A DNA stretch of 64,000 nt from Nocardioides luteus (GTDB taxonomy: Bacteria > Actinomycetota > Actinomycetes > Propionibacteriales > Nocardioidaceae), in assembly GCF_000960475.2 (NCBI RefSeq), contig NZ_JZDQ02000010.1:103935-167934 (forward strand). The letters are read 5' to 3'. The notes beneath the pieces are model-generated. The model did no database searches. It saw only the letters and a list, made by a program, of their open reading frames with translations, and was not told the origin of the DNA. Numbering within the stretch: position 1 is the stretch's first letter; the number at the start of each line of letters is the position of its first letter. Shown here piece by piece: positions 23,087 through 31,779 of this stretch. Both the position numbers and the translations under genes were made by a program.

Positions 23087-24464
23087 CCCCGACGTTTCGT
23101 ACGAGGACGTGCGAGACATGACCGAGACCGACGAGACCCCGACCGGCCCGCTGCCGGTGCTGGCGGTCGTCGGCCGCCCGAACGTCGGGAAGTCGACTCT
23201 GGTCAACCGGATCATCGGCCGCCGCGAGGCGGTCGTCCAGGACGTACCGGGCGTGACCCGCGACCGCGTCTCCTACGACGCCGACTGGAACGGCAAGGCC
23301 TTCACGCTGGTCGACACCGGCGGCTGGGACCCCGACGCCCAGGGCCTGGCCGAGCGGATCGCCGCCCAGGCCGAGATCGCGGTCTCCCTGGCCGACGCCG
23401 TGCTCTTCGTCGTCGACGCGACGGTGGGCATCACCGACGCCGACGAGGCGGTCGTACGCATCCTGCGCAAGTCAGGCAAGCCGGTCGTCCTCGCCGCCAA
23501 CAAGGTCGACGACCTGCGCACCGAGGCCGAGGCCGCCGCGCTGTGGAACCTCGGGCTCGGTGAGCCCTGGCCGGTCTCCGCGCTGCACGGCCGCGGCTCG
23601 GGCGATATGCTCGACGCGATCCTCGAGGTGCTGCCCGACCCGCCGCCGCTCCCCGAGGGCACCGAGATCGGTGGCCCCCGTCGGGTCGCTCTGGTCGGCA
23701 AGCCCAACGTCGGCAAGTCGTCGCTGCTCAACAAGCTGGCCAAGGAGGAGCGGGCGGTCGTCGACAACGTCGCCGGCACCACCGTCGACCCGGTCGACGA
23801 GCTGATCGAGCTCGGTGGCCGCGAGTGGCGCTTCATCGACACCGCGGGCATCAGGAAGCGGGTCAAGGAGGCCTCGGGCCACGAGTACTACGCGTCCCTG
23901 CGCACCACGACCGCGATCGACCGCGCCGAGGTGGCCGTGCTGGTCATCGACGGCGGCGAGAAGATCTCCGAGCAGGACATCCGCATCCTGCAGACCGTCC
24001 GCGAGGCCGGTCGCGCCCTGGTGATCGCCTTCAACAAGTGGGACCTCGTCGACGAGGACCGCCGCTGGCAGCTCGACCGCGAGATCGAGCGCGACCTCGT
24101 GCAGGTGCAGTGGGCGCCGCGGATCAACATCACCGCGCGCACCGGCTGGCACGTCGACCGCCTGGTCCCCGCTCTCGACAAGGCCCTCGAGGGCTGGGAG
24201 ACGCGGATCGGCACCGGCGCGCTGAACTCGTTCCTCGGTCGCCTCGTCGCCGAGCACCCGCACCCGGTCCGGTCGGGCAAGCAGCCGAAGATCCTCTTCG
24301 GCACCCAGCCCTCGACCGCGCCGCCGACGTTCATCCTGTTCACCAGCGGCAAGCTCGAGGCCTCCTACGAACGCTTCATCGAGCGCCGCCTGCGCGAGGA
24401 GTTCGGATTCGTCGGCACCCCGATCGTGCTCCAGCAGCGGGTCCGGGAGAAGCGCAAGCGCTAG
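23079..24464 (+). CDS. der: ribosome biogenesis GTPase Der (EngA)
   Basis: A double GTPase needed for 50S subunit maturation. The 461 residues contain two G domains, the first with GRPNVGKST (about 31-39), DTGG and NKVD, the second with GKPNVGKSS (about 207-215), DTAG and NKWD, followed by the KH-like domain from about 350. The first ~25 residues are an acidic extension. It starts 8 bp inside the plsC 3' end. A perfect hairpin at 24482-24518 ends the operon. Confidence 0.97.
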   Translation: MTDPDVSYEDVRDMTETDETPTGPLPVLAVVGRPNVGKSTLVNRIIGRREAVVQDVPGVTRDRVSYDADWNGKAFTLVDTGGWDPDAQGLAERIAAQAEIAVSLADAVLFVVDATVGITDADEAVVRILRKSGKPVVLAANKVDDLRTEAEAAALWNLGLGEPWPVSALHGRGSGDMLDAILEVLPDPPPLPEGTEIGGPRRVALVGKPNVGKSSLLNKLAKEERAVVDNVAGTTVDPVDELIELGGREWRFIDTAGIRKRVKEASGHEYYASLRTTTAIDRAEVAVLVIDGGEKISEQDIRILQTVREAGRALVIAFNKWDLVDEDRRWQLDREIERDLVQVQWAPRINITARTGWHVDRLVPALDKALEGWETRIGTGALNSFLGRLVAEHPHPVRSGKQPKILFGTQPSTAPPTFILFTSGKLEASYERFIERRLREEFGFVGTPIVLQQRVREKRKR

Positions 24465-24481
24465 CCGGCAGCGCAACGGAA

Positions 24482-24518
24482 CAGGCCCGCAGGGCACCGA
24501 TGGTGACCTGCGGGCCTG
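24482..24518. terminator. bidirectional terminator between der and the MarR gene
   Basis: CAGGCCCGCAGG (24482-24493) pairs perfectly with 24507-24518; inside it CACC/GGTG pair around GAT. It sits between convergent genes and lacks a long T-run. Confidence 0.75.
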
Positions 24519-24541
24519 ACGTACGTCTGGGGCTAGCCGGG

Positions 24542-25033
24542 CTACGCGGCGGAACCGTCCGCGGCGACCTCGGGGGCCTTGACCTCGAGGCGCTCCAGCA
24601 CACCCTGGTAGAGCTTCGTCAGCGCCGCGACCTCTTCGGGGGTGAACGCGTCGAACATGACCCGGCGGATGAGCTTCACGTGCTCGGGAGCGGCGGCCTC
24701 GATGGCCTCGAGCCCGGCCGGGGTGAGGTCGACGTAGGCGCCACGCCGGTCGTCGAGGCACTCGCGGCGCTCGACGAGGCCGCGCGCGGCCATCCGCATC
24801 ACCTGGCGCGAGAGCCGGCTCTTCTCCCACTGCAGCTTGTCGCCGAGCTCGTACATCCGCAGCGACCGGTCGGGGACGTCGGTCAGGTTGACCAGAACGT
24901 CGTAGTCGGCGAGGGAGAGGCCGTTCTTGGCCTGGAGGTCGCGGTTCATCCGCGCGGTGAGCTGTGCGTTGACGGCGAGCCAGGAACGCCATGCCACCTG
25001 TTCGTCGTTGCTGAGCCACTTGACCTCGTCCAT
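24542..25033 (-). CDS. MarR-family transcriptional regulator
   Basis: A 163-residue winged-helix repressor. The DNA-binding core is LADYDVLVNLTDVPDRSLRM ... LGDKLQWEKSRLSRQVMRMAARGLVER, with the wing CLDDRRGAYVDLTPAG (about 95-110). The ATG at 25033 is chosen because TAAGGT (25041-25046 on the complement) lies 7 nt upstream. The frame extends to 25075, but that part looks non-family. The gene is divergent from a VOC-family gene, the usual layout when a MarR protein controls its neighbour; an inducer cannot be named. Confidence 0.88.
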   Translation of the reverse strand: MDEVKWLSNDEQVAWRSWLAVNAQLTARMNRDLQAKNGLSLADYDVLVNLTDVPDRSLRMYELGDKLQWEKSRLSRQVMRMAARGLVERRECLDDRRGAYVDLTPAGLEAIEAAAPEHVKLIRRVMFDAFTPEEVAALTKLYQGVLERLEVKAPEVAADGSAA

Positions 25034-25128
25034 GAGGTACACCTTACCGATTCGTAACTGCTGGTTCAGCAGCACCGGGCACCGGCCCGGGAGCGTTGGC
25101 TGCTTAGGCTAACGGTTGATGCAGAAAC

Positions 25129-25159
25129 TAGACTGTTCTCCATGAGGAGCGCACGATGA
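25129..25159 (+). promoter_or_regulatory. leaderless mini-ORF (MRSAR) overlapping the VOC start
   Basis: TAGACT (25129-25134) lies 7 nt before ATG 25142, which opens a five-codon frame MRSAR whose TGA (25157-25159) overlaps the VOC start ATG (25156) as ATGA. GAGGAG inside the mini-ORF can also serve as the VOC ribosome-binding site. It may be a genuine upstream ORF with coupled re-initiation, or only the start of a short leader. Confidence 0.4.
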
Positions 25160-25650
25160 GCATCGACATGGACTTCATCACGAAGGACCGTGAGCGGATC
25201 AAGAAGGAGTACCTCCGCGAGGAGGGCGCCCGGCCGGCCAGCACGGCCCGGGGGATCCACCACACCGCGCTGCTCTCCTCCGACGTACGCCGGTCGATCG
25301 ACTTCTACCAGGGGCTTCTCGAGTTCCCGCTGACCGAGATCTTCGAGAACCGCGACTACGCCGGCTCCGACCACTTCTTCTTCGACGTCGGGGCGGGCAA
25401 CCTGCTGGCCTTCTTCACGCTCCCCGGCCTCGACCTGGGCCCGTACGCCGAGGTGCTCGGCGGGCTGCACCACATCGCGATCTCGGTCACCCGGGAGAAG
25501 TGGGACTACCTGCGCGCCAAGCTCGACGACGCCGGCATCGACTACATGGTCGAGTCCAAGTCGTCGATCTACTTCAAGGGACCCGACGGAGAGCGGCTCG
25601 AGCTCCTCGCCGACCCGCTGGGGGAGATGTACGGCACCAAGGTGCTCTGA
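25156..25650 (+). CDS. VOC family metalloprotein (glyoxalase/dioxygenase-like)
   Basis: A 164-residue vicinal-oxygen-chelate protein. RGIHHTALLSSDVRRSIDFY (about 31-50) begins the first module, LGGLHHIAISV (about 104-114) the second, and GERLELLADP closes it. His-His-Glu at these three places matches the metal-ligand pattern of ring-cleaving dioxygenases and glyoxalases. The substrate is unknown; the divergent MarR regulator suggests inducible catabolism or detoxification. A GC hairpin ends the gene. Confidence 0.85.
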   Translation: MSIDMDFITKDRERIKKEYLREEGARPASTARGIHHTALLSSDVRRSIDFYQGLLEFPLTEIFENRDYAGSDHFFFDVGAGNLLAFFTLPGLDLGPYAEVLGGLHHIAISVTREKWDYLRAKLDDAGIDYMVESKSSIYFKGPDGERLELLADPLGEMYGTKVL

Positions 25651-25659
25651 GGTTCAGGT

Positions 25660-25692
25660 GCATCCGGGACGGGGTGAGCCCGTCCCGGATGC
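25660..25692. terminator. bidirectional terminator between the VOC gene and the next - strand gene
   Basis: GCATCCGGGACGGG (25660-25673) pairs perfectly with 25679-25692 around GTGAG. It lies between convergent stops at 25650 and 25695. Confidence 0.8.
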
Positions 25693-25694
25693 CC

Positions 25695-26291
25695 TCAGGG
25701 ACGGTCGAACGGGTCCTCGGGCACCTCGAGCTCGAGCTGCTCCTCGTAGACCTGCTCCTCGGCCCGCCGGTCGGCGAGCCACGCGGTCAGCGCCACCACG
25801 ACCAGCTGCGAGCGGGACTCCGCGGCCATCTCGTGGACCATGGCATCGAGGACGTCGACGTTCGTGGCCAGCAGGCGCAGGGGCATCGTGACGTACGGGT
25901 CCTCGAGGCGCTTCGGCTGCGGGACGGTGCGCAGGAAGGTGCCGTCGGAGACGGGCCTGGTCTTCTCGCGCAGCGCGGCCTGGTGGGCCCGCAGGAGGAC
26001 CGGGAGCCGGGGGCGGGTCGCGGCGACGGCGTCGAGCATCACGTCGACCAGCGAGCGCGGGACCTCCTGGCTGTAGGTCTTCCACTGTGCGGCCAGGGAT
26101 GCCGGCACGGAGAGGCTGATCGCCTGCACCGGCATCCCCTGACGGCGCCCAGCACCCTCCCGCTTCGACCGCGTCCGGTGGGCAGGGGTGCCCTTGCGGG
26201 AGATCGGGTCGAGCTTGCCGGAGGGCGCTGGGCTGGTGGTCTCTTCGGTGCTGTTCGGGGCTGTGTTGGATGGGGAAGGTGTATCCGACAC
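25695..26291 (-). CDS. hypothetical protein with two helix-rich halves
   Basis: A 198-residue protein I do not recognise. The first ~50 residues are Ser/Pro/Lys/Arg-rich and probably disordered. Two similar blocks follow: ISLSVPASLAAQWKTYSQEV then LVDVMLDAVAATRP, and VTMPLRLLATNVDVLDAMV then QLVVVALTAWLADR. Each looks like a short strand followed by two helices, reminiscent of ribbon-helix-helix folds, so a DNA-binding role is possible. The tail is acidic. GTG 26291 has AGGAG about 8 nt upstream. It lies downstream of gntP on the same strand, with an 81-bp gap. Confidence 0.6.
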   Translation of the reverse strand: MSDTPSPSNTAPNSTEETTSPAPSGKLDPISRKGTPAHRTRSKREGAGRRQGMPVQAISLSVPASLAAQWKTYSQEVPRSLVDVMLDAVAATRPRLPVLLRAHQAALREKTRPVSDGTFLRTVPQPKRLEDPYVTMPLRLLATNVDVLDAMVHEMAAESRSQLVVVALTAWLADRRAEEQVYEEQLELEVPEDPFDRP

Positions 26292-26372
26292 GGTGTGCTC
26301 CTGTGGTGGGTGTGATCCATGTGTCAGGAGTGATTGTGTCGGACAGCACCGACAGTTTCGTGAGGGTGGGTG

Positions 26373-27761
26373 TCAGATGACCAGGCTCAGCGCCAGGACG
26401 AACACCAGCCCGGACACCGAGAGCACCGTCTCCATCAGCGACCAGGACTTGATCGTCTGCACCACGTCGAGGCCGAAGTACTCCTTGACCAGCCAGAACC
26501 CGGCGTCGTTGACGTGGGAGAAGAACACCGAGCCGGCGCCGACGGCCAGCACCACGAGCGAGACCTCGGCGGTGGGCATGTTGGCGACCAGGTCGACCAC
26601 CAGCGAGGAGGCGGTGATCGTGGCGACGGTCGCTGAGCCGGTGGCGAGACGGATGAGGACCGCGAGCACCCAGGCGAGGAGGATCGCGGAGACGCCCGAG
26701 CCCTGCGCCCACTCGGCGAGCTGGGTGCCGATGCCGGTGTCGATCAGCGACTGCTTGAAGCCACCGCCGGCGGCGACGATGAGCACGATGCCCGCGATCG
26801 GCGGGAGCGACTGCTCGACGGTCTTGGCGATCTGACGGCGGTCCATCCCGGCACCGCGGCCGAGGGTGAACATGGCGACGATCACCGCGATGGTCAGCGC
26901 GACGAGCGGGTAGCCGATCACGTCGAAGACCTGCTGGACCTGGTTCTCCGGGTCGTTGATCACGATGTCGACGATCGCCTTGGCGAGCATCAGCACGAGC
27001 GGCAGCAGGACGCTGAACAGGGTGATGCCGAAGGAGGGACGGCGGGTGCCGGCGGAGCCCTCGGTCACCGGCGCGGCGTCGAAGGTGTGGGGCGCGTCGA
27101 CGACGACCCAGCGGCCCGCGAGCCGGCCGAACAGCGGACCGCTGACGACGATGACCGGGATGGCGACGAGTACGCCGAGGGCCAGTGTCGTGCCGAGGTC
27201 GGCCTGGAGCGCGCCGATGGCGGCGAGCGGACCCGGGTGCGGCGGCACCAGGCCGTGCATCGCGGAGAGACCGGCGAGGGTCGGGATGCCGACCGTGATC
27301 AGCGAGACCTGGGCCCGACGGGCGACCAGGTAGATGACCGGCATCAGCAGCACCAGGCCGATCTCGAAGAACATCGGCAGGCCGATGATCGCGCCGACGA
27401 GCGCCATCGCCCACGGCAGCGTACGGACCGACGACTTGCCCACGATGGTGTCGACGATCTGGTCGGCGCCGCCGGAGTCGGCGAGGAGCTTGGCGAACAT
27501 CGCGCCCAGCGCGATCAGCAGGCCCACGCCGGTGGCGGTCGTGCCGAAGCCGTTGCCGAAGGAGGTGATCACGTCCATCACGTTGCGCCCGGACAGCACG
27601 CCGACCGCGATGCCGCCGAGCAGCAGCGCGAGGAACGGGTGCAGCTTGACGTAGGTGATGAGGACGACGATCAGCGCGATCGCGGCCAGGGCGGCGGCGA
27701 GCAGCACGCCTCCTGAGGCGACCGGAGCGACCGGCTCGATCGCGGCGGCGAGGATGTTCAT
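26373..27761 (-). CDS. gntP: gluconate:H+ symporter, GntP family
   Basis: A 462-residue inner-membrane permease with about 12-14 hydrophobic segments. GGIAVGVLSGRNVMDVITSF, HGLVPPHPGPLAA and IRLATGSATVATITASSL are characteristic of GntP transporters, and SHVNDAGFWLVKEYFG is the C-terminal signature. ATG 27761 is chosen because it starts at the kinase stop (ATGA overlap) and the N-terminus MNILAAAIEPV leads straight into the first helix. Together with the kinase it brings in gluconate and feeds 6-phosphogluconate to the pentose phosphate or Entner-Doudoroff routes. GntR control is likely. Confidence 0.93.
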   Translation of the reverse strand: MNILAAAIEPVAPVASGGVLLAAALAAIALIVVLITYVKLHPFLALLLGGIAVGVLSGRNVMDVITSFGNGFGTTATGVGLLIALGAMFAKLLADSGGADQIVDTIVGKSSVRTLPWAMALVGAIIGLPMFFEIGLVLLMPVIYLVARRAQVSLITVGIPTLAGLSAMHGLVPPHPGPLAAIGALQADLGTTLALGVLVAIPVIVVSGPLFGRLAGRWVVVDAPHTFDAAPVTEGSAGTRRPSFGITLFSVLLPLVLMLAKAIVDIVINDPENQVQQVFDVIGYPLVALTIAVIVAMFTLGRGAGMDRRQIAKTVEQSLPPIAGIVLIVAAGGGFKQSLIDTGIGTQLAEWAQGSGVSAILLAWVLAVLIRLATGSATVATITASSLVVDLVANMPTAEVSLVVLAVGAGSVFFSHVNDAGFWLVKEYFGLDVVQTIKSWSLMETVLSVSGLVFVLALSLVI

Positions 27762-28285
27762 GCGGATTCCTTGGTCAGGTTCGAGGTGGGGTCGATGGTG
27801 GCGAGGTAGCGGTCGACGATCGCATCGATGTCCTGATCGATGTCGATGGTCGTGCCCTGCTCGTCGGGAGCGAGGGGCTCGAGGGTGGCGAACTGCGAGC
27901 GCAACAACGAGGGTGGCATGAAGTGCCCCGCGCGGGCGGACAGGCGCGCCTCGACCACCTCGGGGGAGCCGCTGAGGTGGAGCAGCCGGACGCCACGGGC
28001 GCGGCGGTGGAGCAGGTCGCGATAGCTGCGCTTGAGCGCCGAGCAGCTCAGCACCGCACCCGTGTGCTCGTGCTCGGCGAGCCAGCCGCCGAGCGTGTTC
28101 AGCCAGGGTTGCCGGTCGTGATCGTCGAGCGGACGGCCCGAGGCCATCTTCGCGATGTTCTCCGGCGGGTGGAAGTCGTCGGCGTCGGCGAAGGGGACCC
28201 GGAGACGCTGGGCGATCGCAGCGCCGACGGTCGACTTGCCGGAGCCGGAGACTCCCATGACGACGAGGAGGGGGTTCTGTGTCAC
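27758..28285 (-). CDS. gntK: gluconokinase
   Basis: Phosphorylates D-gluconate to 6-phosphogluconate. The 175-residue length is standard. The P-loop is MGVSGSGKST (about 10-19), DADDFHPPENIAKM binds substrate, and LSCSALKRSYRDLL, SARAGHFMPPSLLRSQ and LEPL are family signatures. The 4-bp overlap with gntP indicates translational coupling. The start is 96 bp from the divergent gntR-like gene, which probably represses it. Confidence 0.96.
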   Translation of the reverse strand: MTQNPLLVVMGVSGSGKSTVGAAIAQRLRVPFADADDFHPPENIAKMASGRPLDDHDRQPWLNTLGGWLAEHEHTGAVLSCSALKRSYRDLLHRRARGVRLLHLSGSPEVVEARLSARAGHFMPPSLLRSQFATLEPLAPDEQGTTIDIDQDIDAIVDRYLATIDPTSNLTKESA

Positions 28286-28303
28286 GCGTCACAGCGTGCA
28301 TCA

Positions 28304-28346
28304 AAAGGCATCCGTTTGGCAAGGCGGCGTGTTGTAAAGGATTCCG
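28304..28346. promoter_or_regulatory. candidate GntR operator pair
   Basis: Two similar undecamers, AAAGGCATCCG (28304-28314) and AAAGGATTCCG (28336-28346), lie 32 bp apart (about three helical turns) in the divergent gntK/gntR gap. They are plausible binding sites for the adjacent GntR protein. Confidence 0.35.
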
Positions 28347-28381
28347 ATTGCGCTGCGCTGAGGATGTGCGACGATGCCGCC

Positions 28382-29101
28382 GTGACGACTTCCAGCGGCG
28401 AGGCCGCGCACCGATTGCACCAGAGCGTGAGGGACGCGCTCGGGCGCCAGATCGTGTCCGGAGAGCTGTCGACGGGGGCCGTTCTCACGCTGGAGGGGAT
28501 CCAGGCGACGTACGAGGTCTCGCGGCCGGTCGCCCGTGAGGCGGTGCGGGTGCTGCAGGCGATGGGCATGGTCGCGACCCGGCGCCGCGTCGGCATCACC
28601 GTGCTCCCGCGCCAGGAGTGGAACGTCTTCGACCCGCTCGTCATCCGTTGGCGGCTCGACGGCGAGGGCAGGCGCGAGCAGCTGCTCTCGCTCTCCGAGC
28701 TGCGCCGCGGCTTCGAGCCGATCGCGGCCCGGCTGTCGGCCGAGCGCGCCCAGCCCGAGCACCACGGCGCCCTCGCCCGAGCCGTGGCCGACATGGTCGT
28801 CCACGCCGCCGCGGGTGACCTCGAGGCCTACCTGGAGGCCGACACCGTCTTCCACCGCGTCCTCCTCAGCGCCTGCGGCAACGAGATGCTCGCCGCCTTC
28901 GGCGATGTCGTCGCCGAGCTCCTCGCCGGACGTACGCACCACCACCTGATGCCCGCGACACCGAACCCGACGGCCATCGAGCTGCACGAGAAGGTCGCGC
29001 TCGCGATCCGCAACGGCGATCCCGACACGGCGGAGGAGTCGATGCGCGCCATCATCGACGAGGCCGCCGAAGCCCTCGCTGCCGCCGACGACCCGCCGTA
29101 G
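28382..29101 (+). CDS. GntR-family (FadR/FCD-type) regulator of gluconate genes
   Basis: A 239-residue regulator. The winged helix covers about 8-75 (HQSVRDALGRQIVSGELSTG, then YEVSRPVAREAVRVLQAMGM and the wing RRRVGITVLP). The FCD ligand domain follows, with helices RRGFEPIAARLSAERA and the metal-site residues in DTVFHRVLLSACGN and HEKVALAI. The GTG at 28382 has GACGAT 6 nt upstream; an in-frame ATG at 28364 is the alternative. Its divergence from gntK-gntP makes it the likely gluconate-responsive repressor. Confidence 0.9.
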   Translation: MTTSSGEAAHRLHQSVRDALGRQIVSGELSTGAVLTLEGIQATYEVSRPVAREAVRVLQAMGMVATRRRVGITVLPRQEWNVFDPLVIRWRLDGEGRREQLLSLSELRRGFEPIAARLSAERAQPEHHGALARAVADMVVHAAAGDLEAYLEADTVFHRVLLSACGNEMLAAFGDVVAELLAGRTHHHLMPATPNPTAIELHEKVALAIRNGDPDTAEESMRAIIDEAAEALAAADDPP

Positions 29102-29110
29102 GGGTACCGA

Positions 29111-29141
29111 TTGGAGGCCATGCGCCGCCGTGCGGTAATGT
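29111..29141 (+). promoter_or_regulatory. tRNA-Pro promoter
   Basis: TTGGAG (29111-29116) and TAATGT (29136-29141) with a 19-bp spacer lie 37 bp upstream of the tRNA; the only sigma-A-like pair in the gap. Confidence 0.5.
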
Positions 29142-29178
29142 TCGGATCGCTTCGAGCGGAGAAATCCACTCGCAGTTT

Positions 29179-29252
<74 letters not shown>

Positions 29253-29260
29253 CCGAAACG

Positions 29261-29297
29261 AACTGGCTCTGACTTGGCAAACAAGTCAGAGCCAGTT
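29261..29297 (+). terminator. tRNA-Pro terminator
   Basis: A perfect 16-bp stem (AACTGGCTCTGACTTG, 29261-29276, with 29282-29297) closes loop GCAAA and is followed by TGGTTTTGG. It is one of the few classical rho-independent terminators in the window and lies 27 bp before the convergent gene's stop. Confidence 0.92.
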
Positions 29298-29323
29298 TGG
29301 TTTTGGGACGCCTCGGACCCTGC

Positions 29324-30058
29324 TCAGTGGCCACGCGCCCTCAGATATCGCAGGCCCTGCTTCATGTAGGCGCGGGGATTCGTGTCCAGATGCGCCGCCC
29401 ATGCGGGGGCGTGCTCGCCACGAGAGTGAGCGACGTACGCCAAGGCGTAGCCGAGGAGCTGCTCGCCCAGATACCCGAGGCGCTGAGTGCGCCAGCCGGT
29501 GCTGTCCTGGTGGTAGTCGAACGCTGCGTTGGCGGTGAACACGCCCAGACCGAAGACGACGGTGATGAGATCGGTGAGCTGCTCCTGGTCGTACTGGTCG
29601 GGCGCGATCCGGCTCTCGCCGAGGAGACGGACATGACCGACCTCGTGCGCGAGCGTCGCCGTGAGCGAGACCGGAGATCTCAGCTCGCCGCGGCTGACCG
29701 CGACCACGAACCGATCGCCGTCGCGGCGGTAATGACCGGCCTCGCCGCTCCACCGGCTGGCCAACGGCACTGTTCCACCGAGGCCCGGGTCGGCCTGGTC
29801 CTCGGTGATCTGCAGATCGATCGAGACGCGTGGCGCATGCATCCGGGCGCAGATCAGCTCCAGCACTCGCTCCGCATCGGTCAGCTCATTGCCCGACCAC
29901 AGGGCGAGGACGGAGCTCGGCAAGAGCACCTCGCCGAACAGAGCGGCGTCGCCGAACTCCGCGCGCAGCCAGTCGACCGAGGTCTCGACCCAGTCACGGG
30001 CCTTCTCGGAGACGGGGCACTTCGGACTGAGGAACGACACCCTGGCAGGATCCCGCAC
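29324..30058 (-). CDS. putative zinc metalloprotein with HEVGH motif
   Basis: A 244-residue protein of unknown family. The segment TATLAHEVGHVRLLGE (about 134-149) carries the HExxH zinc motif, and glutamates in YDQEQLTDL about 20 residues later could supply the third ligand, as in gluzincins. The N-terminal half has KCPVSEKARDWVETSVDWL and a beta-rich middle. No signal peptide or membrane helix is visible, so it is probably cytoplasmic. GTG 30058 has only a weak AAGG upstream. It lies just after the tRNA-Pro unit, a common position for acquired genes. A protease role is a guess from the motif only. Confidence 0.6.
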   Translation of the reverse strand: MRDPARVSFLSPKCPVSEKARDWVETSVDWLRAEFGDAALFGEVLLPSSVLALWSGNELTDAERVLELICARMHAPRVSIDLQITEDQADPGLGGTVPLASRWSGEAGHYRRDGDRFVVAVSRGELRSPVSLTATLAHEVGHVRLLGESRIAPDQYDQEQLTDLITVVFGLGVFTANAAFDYHQDSTGWRTQRLGYLGEQLLGYALAYVAHSRGEHAPAWAAHLDTNPRAYMKQGLRYLRARGH

Positions 30059-30111
30059 CTGGCCTTGATGCGCCTCGCCAAATTGAGCTGAGGACCAGGT
30101 CGACAGTCATG

Positions 30112-31293
30112 TCATTCGCCCTTCTCTGCGTTCTCGCGACGGCTGGGCGGGCTCCAGTCCCAGAGACGGGCGGTCTTGCGGGCCGCGACACCGCCGCCGG
30201 CAAGACGGGTGAGGCTGGTCATCAGGCCGTAGGTGAGCGGGTTGGTGGACAGGCTGATCTTCGGGTCCTGCCGGGCCATCCGCGCCACCATCTGGCTGCG
30301 GGGGCGCCGGGCCTGGTCGTAGCGTGCCAGAGCGGCGGGGATGTCGGTGGCGTCGGCGAGCTCGGCGGCCAGGACGGTCGCGTCTTCCAGTGCCTGGCAT
30401 GCGCCCTGGGCGAGGAACGGAGTCATCGCGTGGGCCGCATCGCCGAGCACCGCCACCCGTCCGTCCACATAGGAGGCAAGCGGGTCGAGGTCGAAGATGT
30501 CGTGACAGAGCACCGAGTCCGCCGGGGTCGCTGCCAGCAGGGCCGGGATCGGCTTGTGCCACCCTCCGACACGGCGGAGGACCTCGGCGAGGTCGTCGTG
30601 ATAGCGGACGCCGGGGTCGTCCTGGCGGATGGTGAGGAACCAGAACACCCGCTGGTGGTTGAGCGGGTGCGCGCCGAACCGTGCGCCGCGCCCCCAGGTC
30701 TGGAACCCTTCGACGGGCCACACCGCACCCGGTTCGGTCACGCCGCGCCAGCACAGGATCCGCTGGAAGACCGGCGCGGGAGTGTCCGGCCACACCGCCT
30801 GGCGGACCGCACTGTGAATCCCGTCCGCCCCGACGAGCAGGTCAGCCTGGGCCGACCGTGGCCCGGCCGGGGTCTGGTAGCTGACGGTCACCCCACGGGG
30901 AGACTGCTCGACACCGGTCACCTCGGCGGCGGTACGTACCACCTCGGTCGGCAGCTGCTCGACCAGCACGCGGTGCAGGTCTGCACGATGGTTGGCCAGC
31001 AGCGGAGCATCGCGCTCGTGCCGGAACCGCATGAGGTAGTCACCGGCCGGGGTGCGCAGGGTTGCTCCGGCCTCGGTCGGCACCGAGACCGCCCGGAACT
31101 CCTCACCCACACCCAACGCGTCCGCCGCACGAACCGCGTTCGGCGCGAACGACCAGCCCGCGCCGACCTCGCGGAGTTCGCTGGGGCGTTCCAGCACGGT
31201 CACCGTCCACCCGGCCTGCCGCAGGCCGATCGCCGCGGCGAGCCCGCCGATTCCACCGCCTGCGATCAGCGCCGTCTTGTCCCGTGTGGTCAC
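30112..31293 (-). CDS. FAD-dependent monooxygenase (PHBH/UbiH-like)
   Basis: A 393-residue class A flavin monooxygenase. GGGIGGLAAAIGLRQAGW (about 12-29) binds the ADP of FAD, GADGIHSAVR (about 160) is the DG motif, and LGDAAHAMTPFLAQGACQALED (about 283) is the GD motif that contacts FAD ribityl and NAD(P)H. The substrate is probably an aromatic compound but cannot be named. It overlaps the upstream GbsR-like gene by 4 bp and ends MTTRDK at the N-terminus, so the two form an operon controlled from the palindrome at 31780. Confidence 0.9.
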   Translation of the reverse strand: MTTRDKTALIAGGGIGGLAAAIGLRQAGWTVTVLERPSELREVGAGWSFAPNAVRAADALGVGEEFRAVSVPTEAGATLRTPAGDYLMRFRHERDAPLLANHRADLHRVLVEQLPTEVVRTAAEVTGVEQSPRGVTVSYQTPAGPRSAQADLLVGADGIHSAVRQAVWPDTPAPVFQRILCWRGVTEPGAVWPVEGFQTWGRGARFGAHPLNHQRVFWFLTIRQDDPGVRYHDDLAEVLRRVGGWHKPIPALLAATPADSVLCHDIFDLDPLASYVDGRVAVLGDAAHAMTPFLAQGACQALEDATVLAAELADATDIPAALARYDQARRPRSQMVARMARQDPKISLSTNPLTYGLMTSLTRLAGGGVAARKTARLWDWSPPSRRENAEKGE

Positions 31294-31751
31294 GGCTGCT
31301 TCCTCGTCCTCGGGCGCGGTGTTTCCGTGAAGAGCTTGGCCATCCAGTCGTAGACGTCGTGCGCCACGCGTAGCCGTTCGGCGCGGCCGCTACCGGTCCC
31401 GGCCAAGTCGATCCCGTCAGCGGCGAGGTCACGGAACTCGGTCAGGCTGGCGACACGTCGCCGGATCACGGTCTCCCACGCGTCGTCGTCCACGCGGTAG
31501 TAATTCGTCCGCTCACCCGGACGGGTGCGCCGGCGCACGAACTTCGCGTCCGTCAACACCCGCATGTTCGTGGCCAACGATGCCTTGCTCGCCCCGATTG
31601 CCGCCGCGATCTGGCCCGCGGACTGCTCTGGCGGGTCACAGATCATGAGCCATCCCAGGATCCGGCCTGCGATCGGAGGCACCCCGTACTCCTCGGCACA
31701 GAACATCGCCATCCGCTCGACCCAGTCGAGCACCTGCTCACGCTCCGCCAC
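31290..31751 (-). CDS. GbsR/MarR-type winged-helix regulator
   Basis: A 153-residue regulator. EEYGVPPIAGRILGWLMICD (about 20-39) and QIAAAIGASKASLATNMRVL (about 47-66) are the helix-turn-helix core of the GbsR type, and RTRPGERTNYYRVDDDAW is the wing. GTG 31751 begins 28 bp inside the transcribed side of a perfect palindrome (31780-31799), which probably is its operator. Its stop overlaps the start of the flavin monooxygenase, the likely regulated partner. Confidence 0.85.
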   Translation of the reverse strand: MAEREQVLDWVERMAMFCAEEYGVPPIAGRILGWLMICDPPEQSAGQIAAAIGASKASLATNMRVLTDAKFVRRRTRPGERTNYYRVDDDAWETVIRRRVASLTEFRDLAADGIDLAGTGSGRAERLRVAHDVYDWMAKLFTETPRPRTRKQP

Positions 31752-31779
31752 GCGAACCGCCTTCCATCATCGTCCAGGA

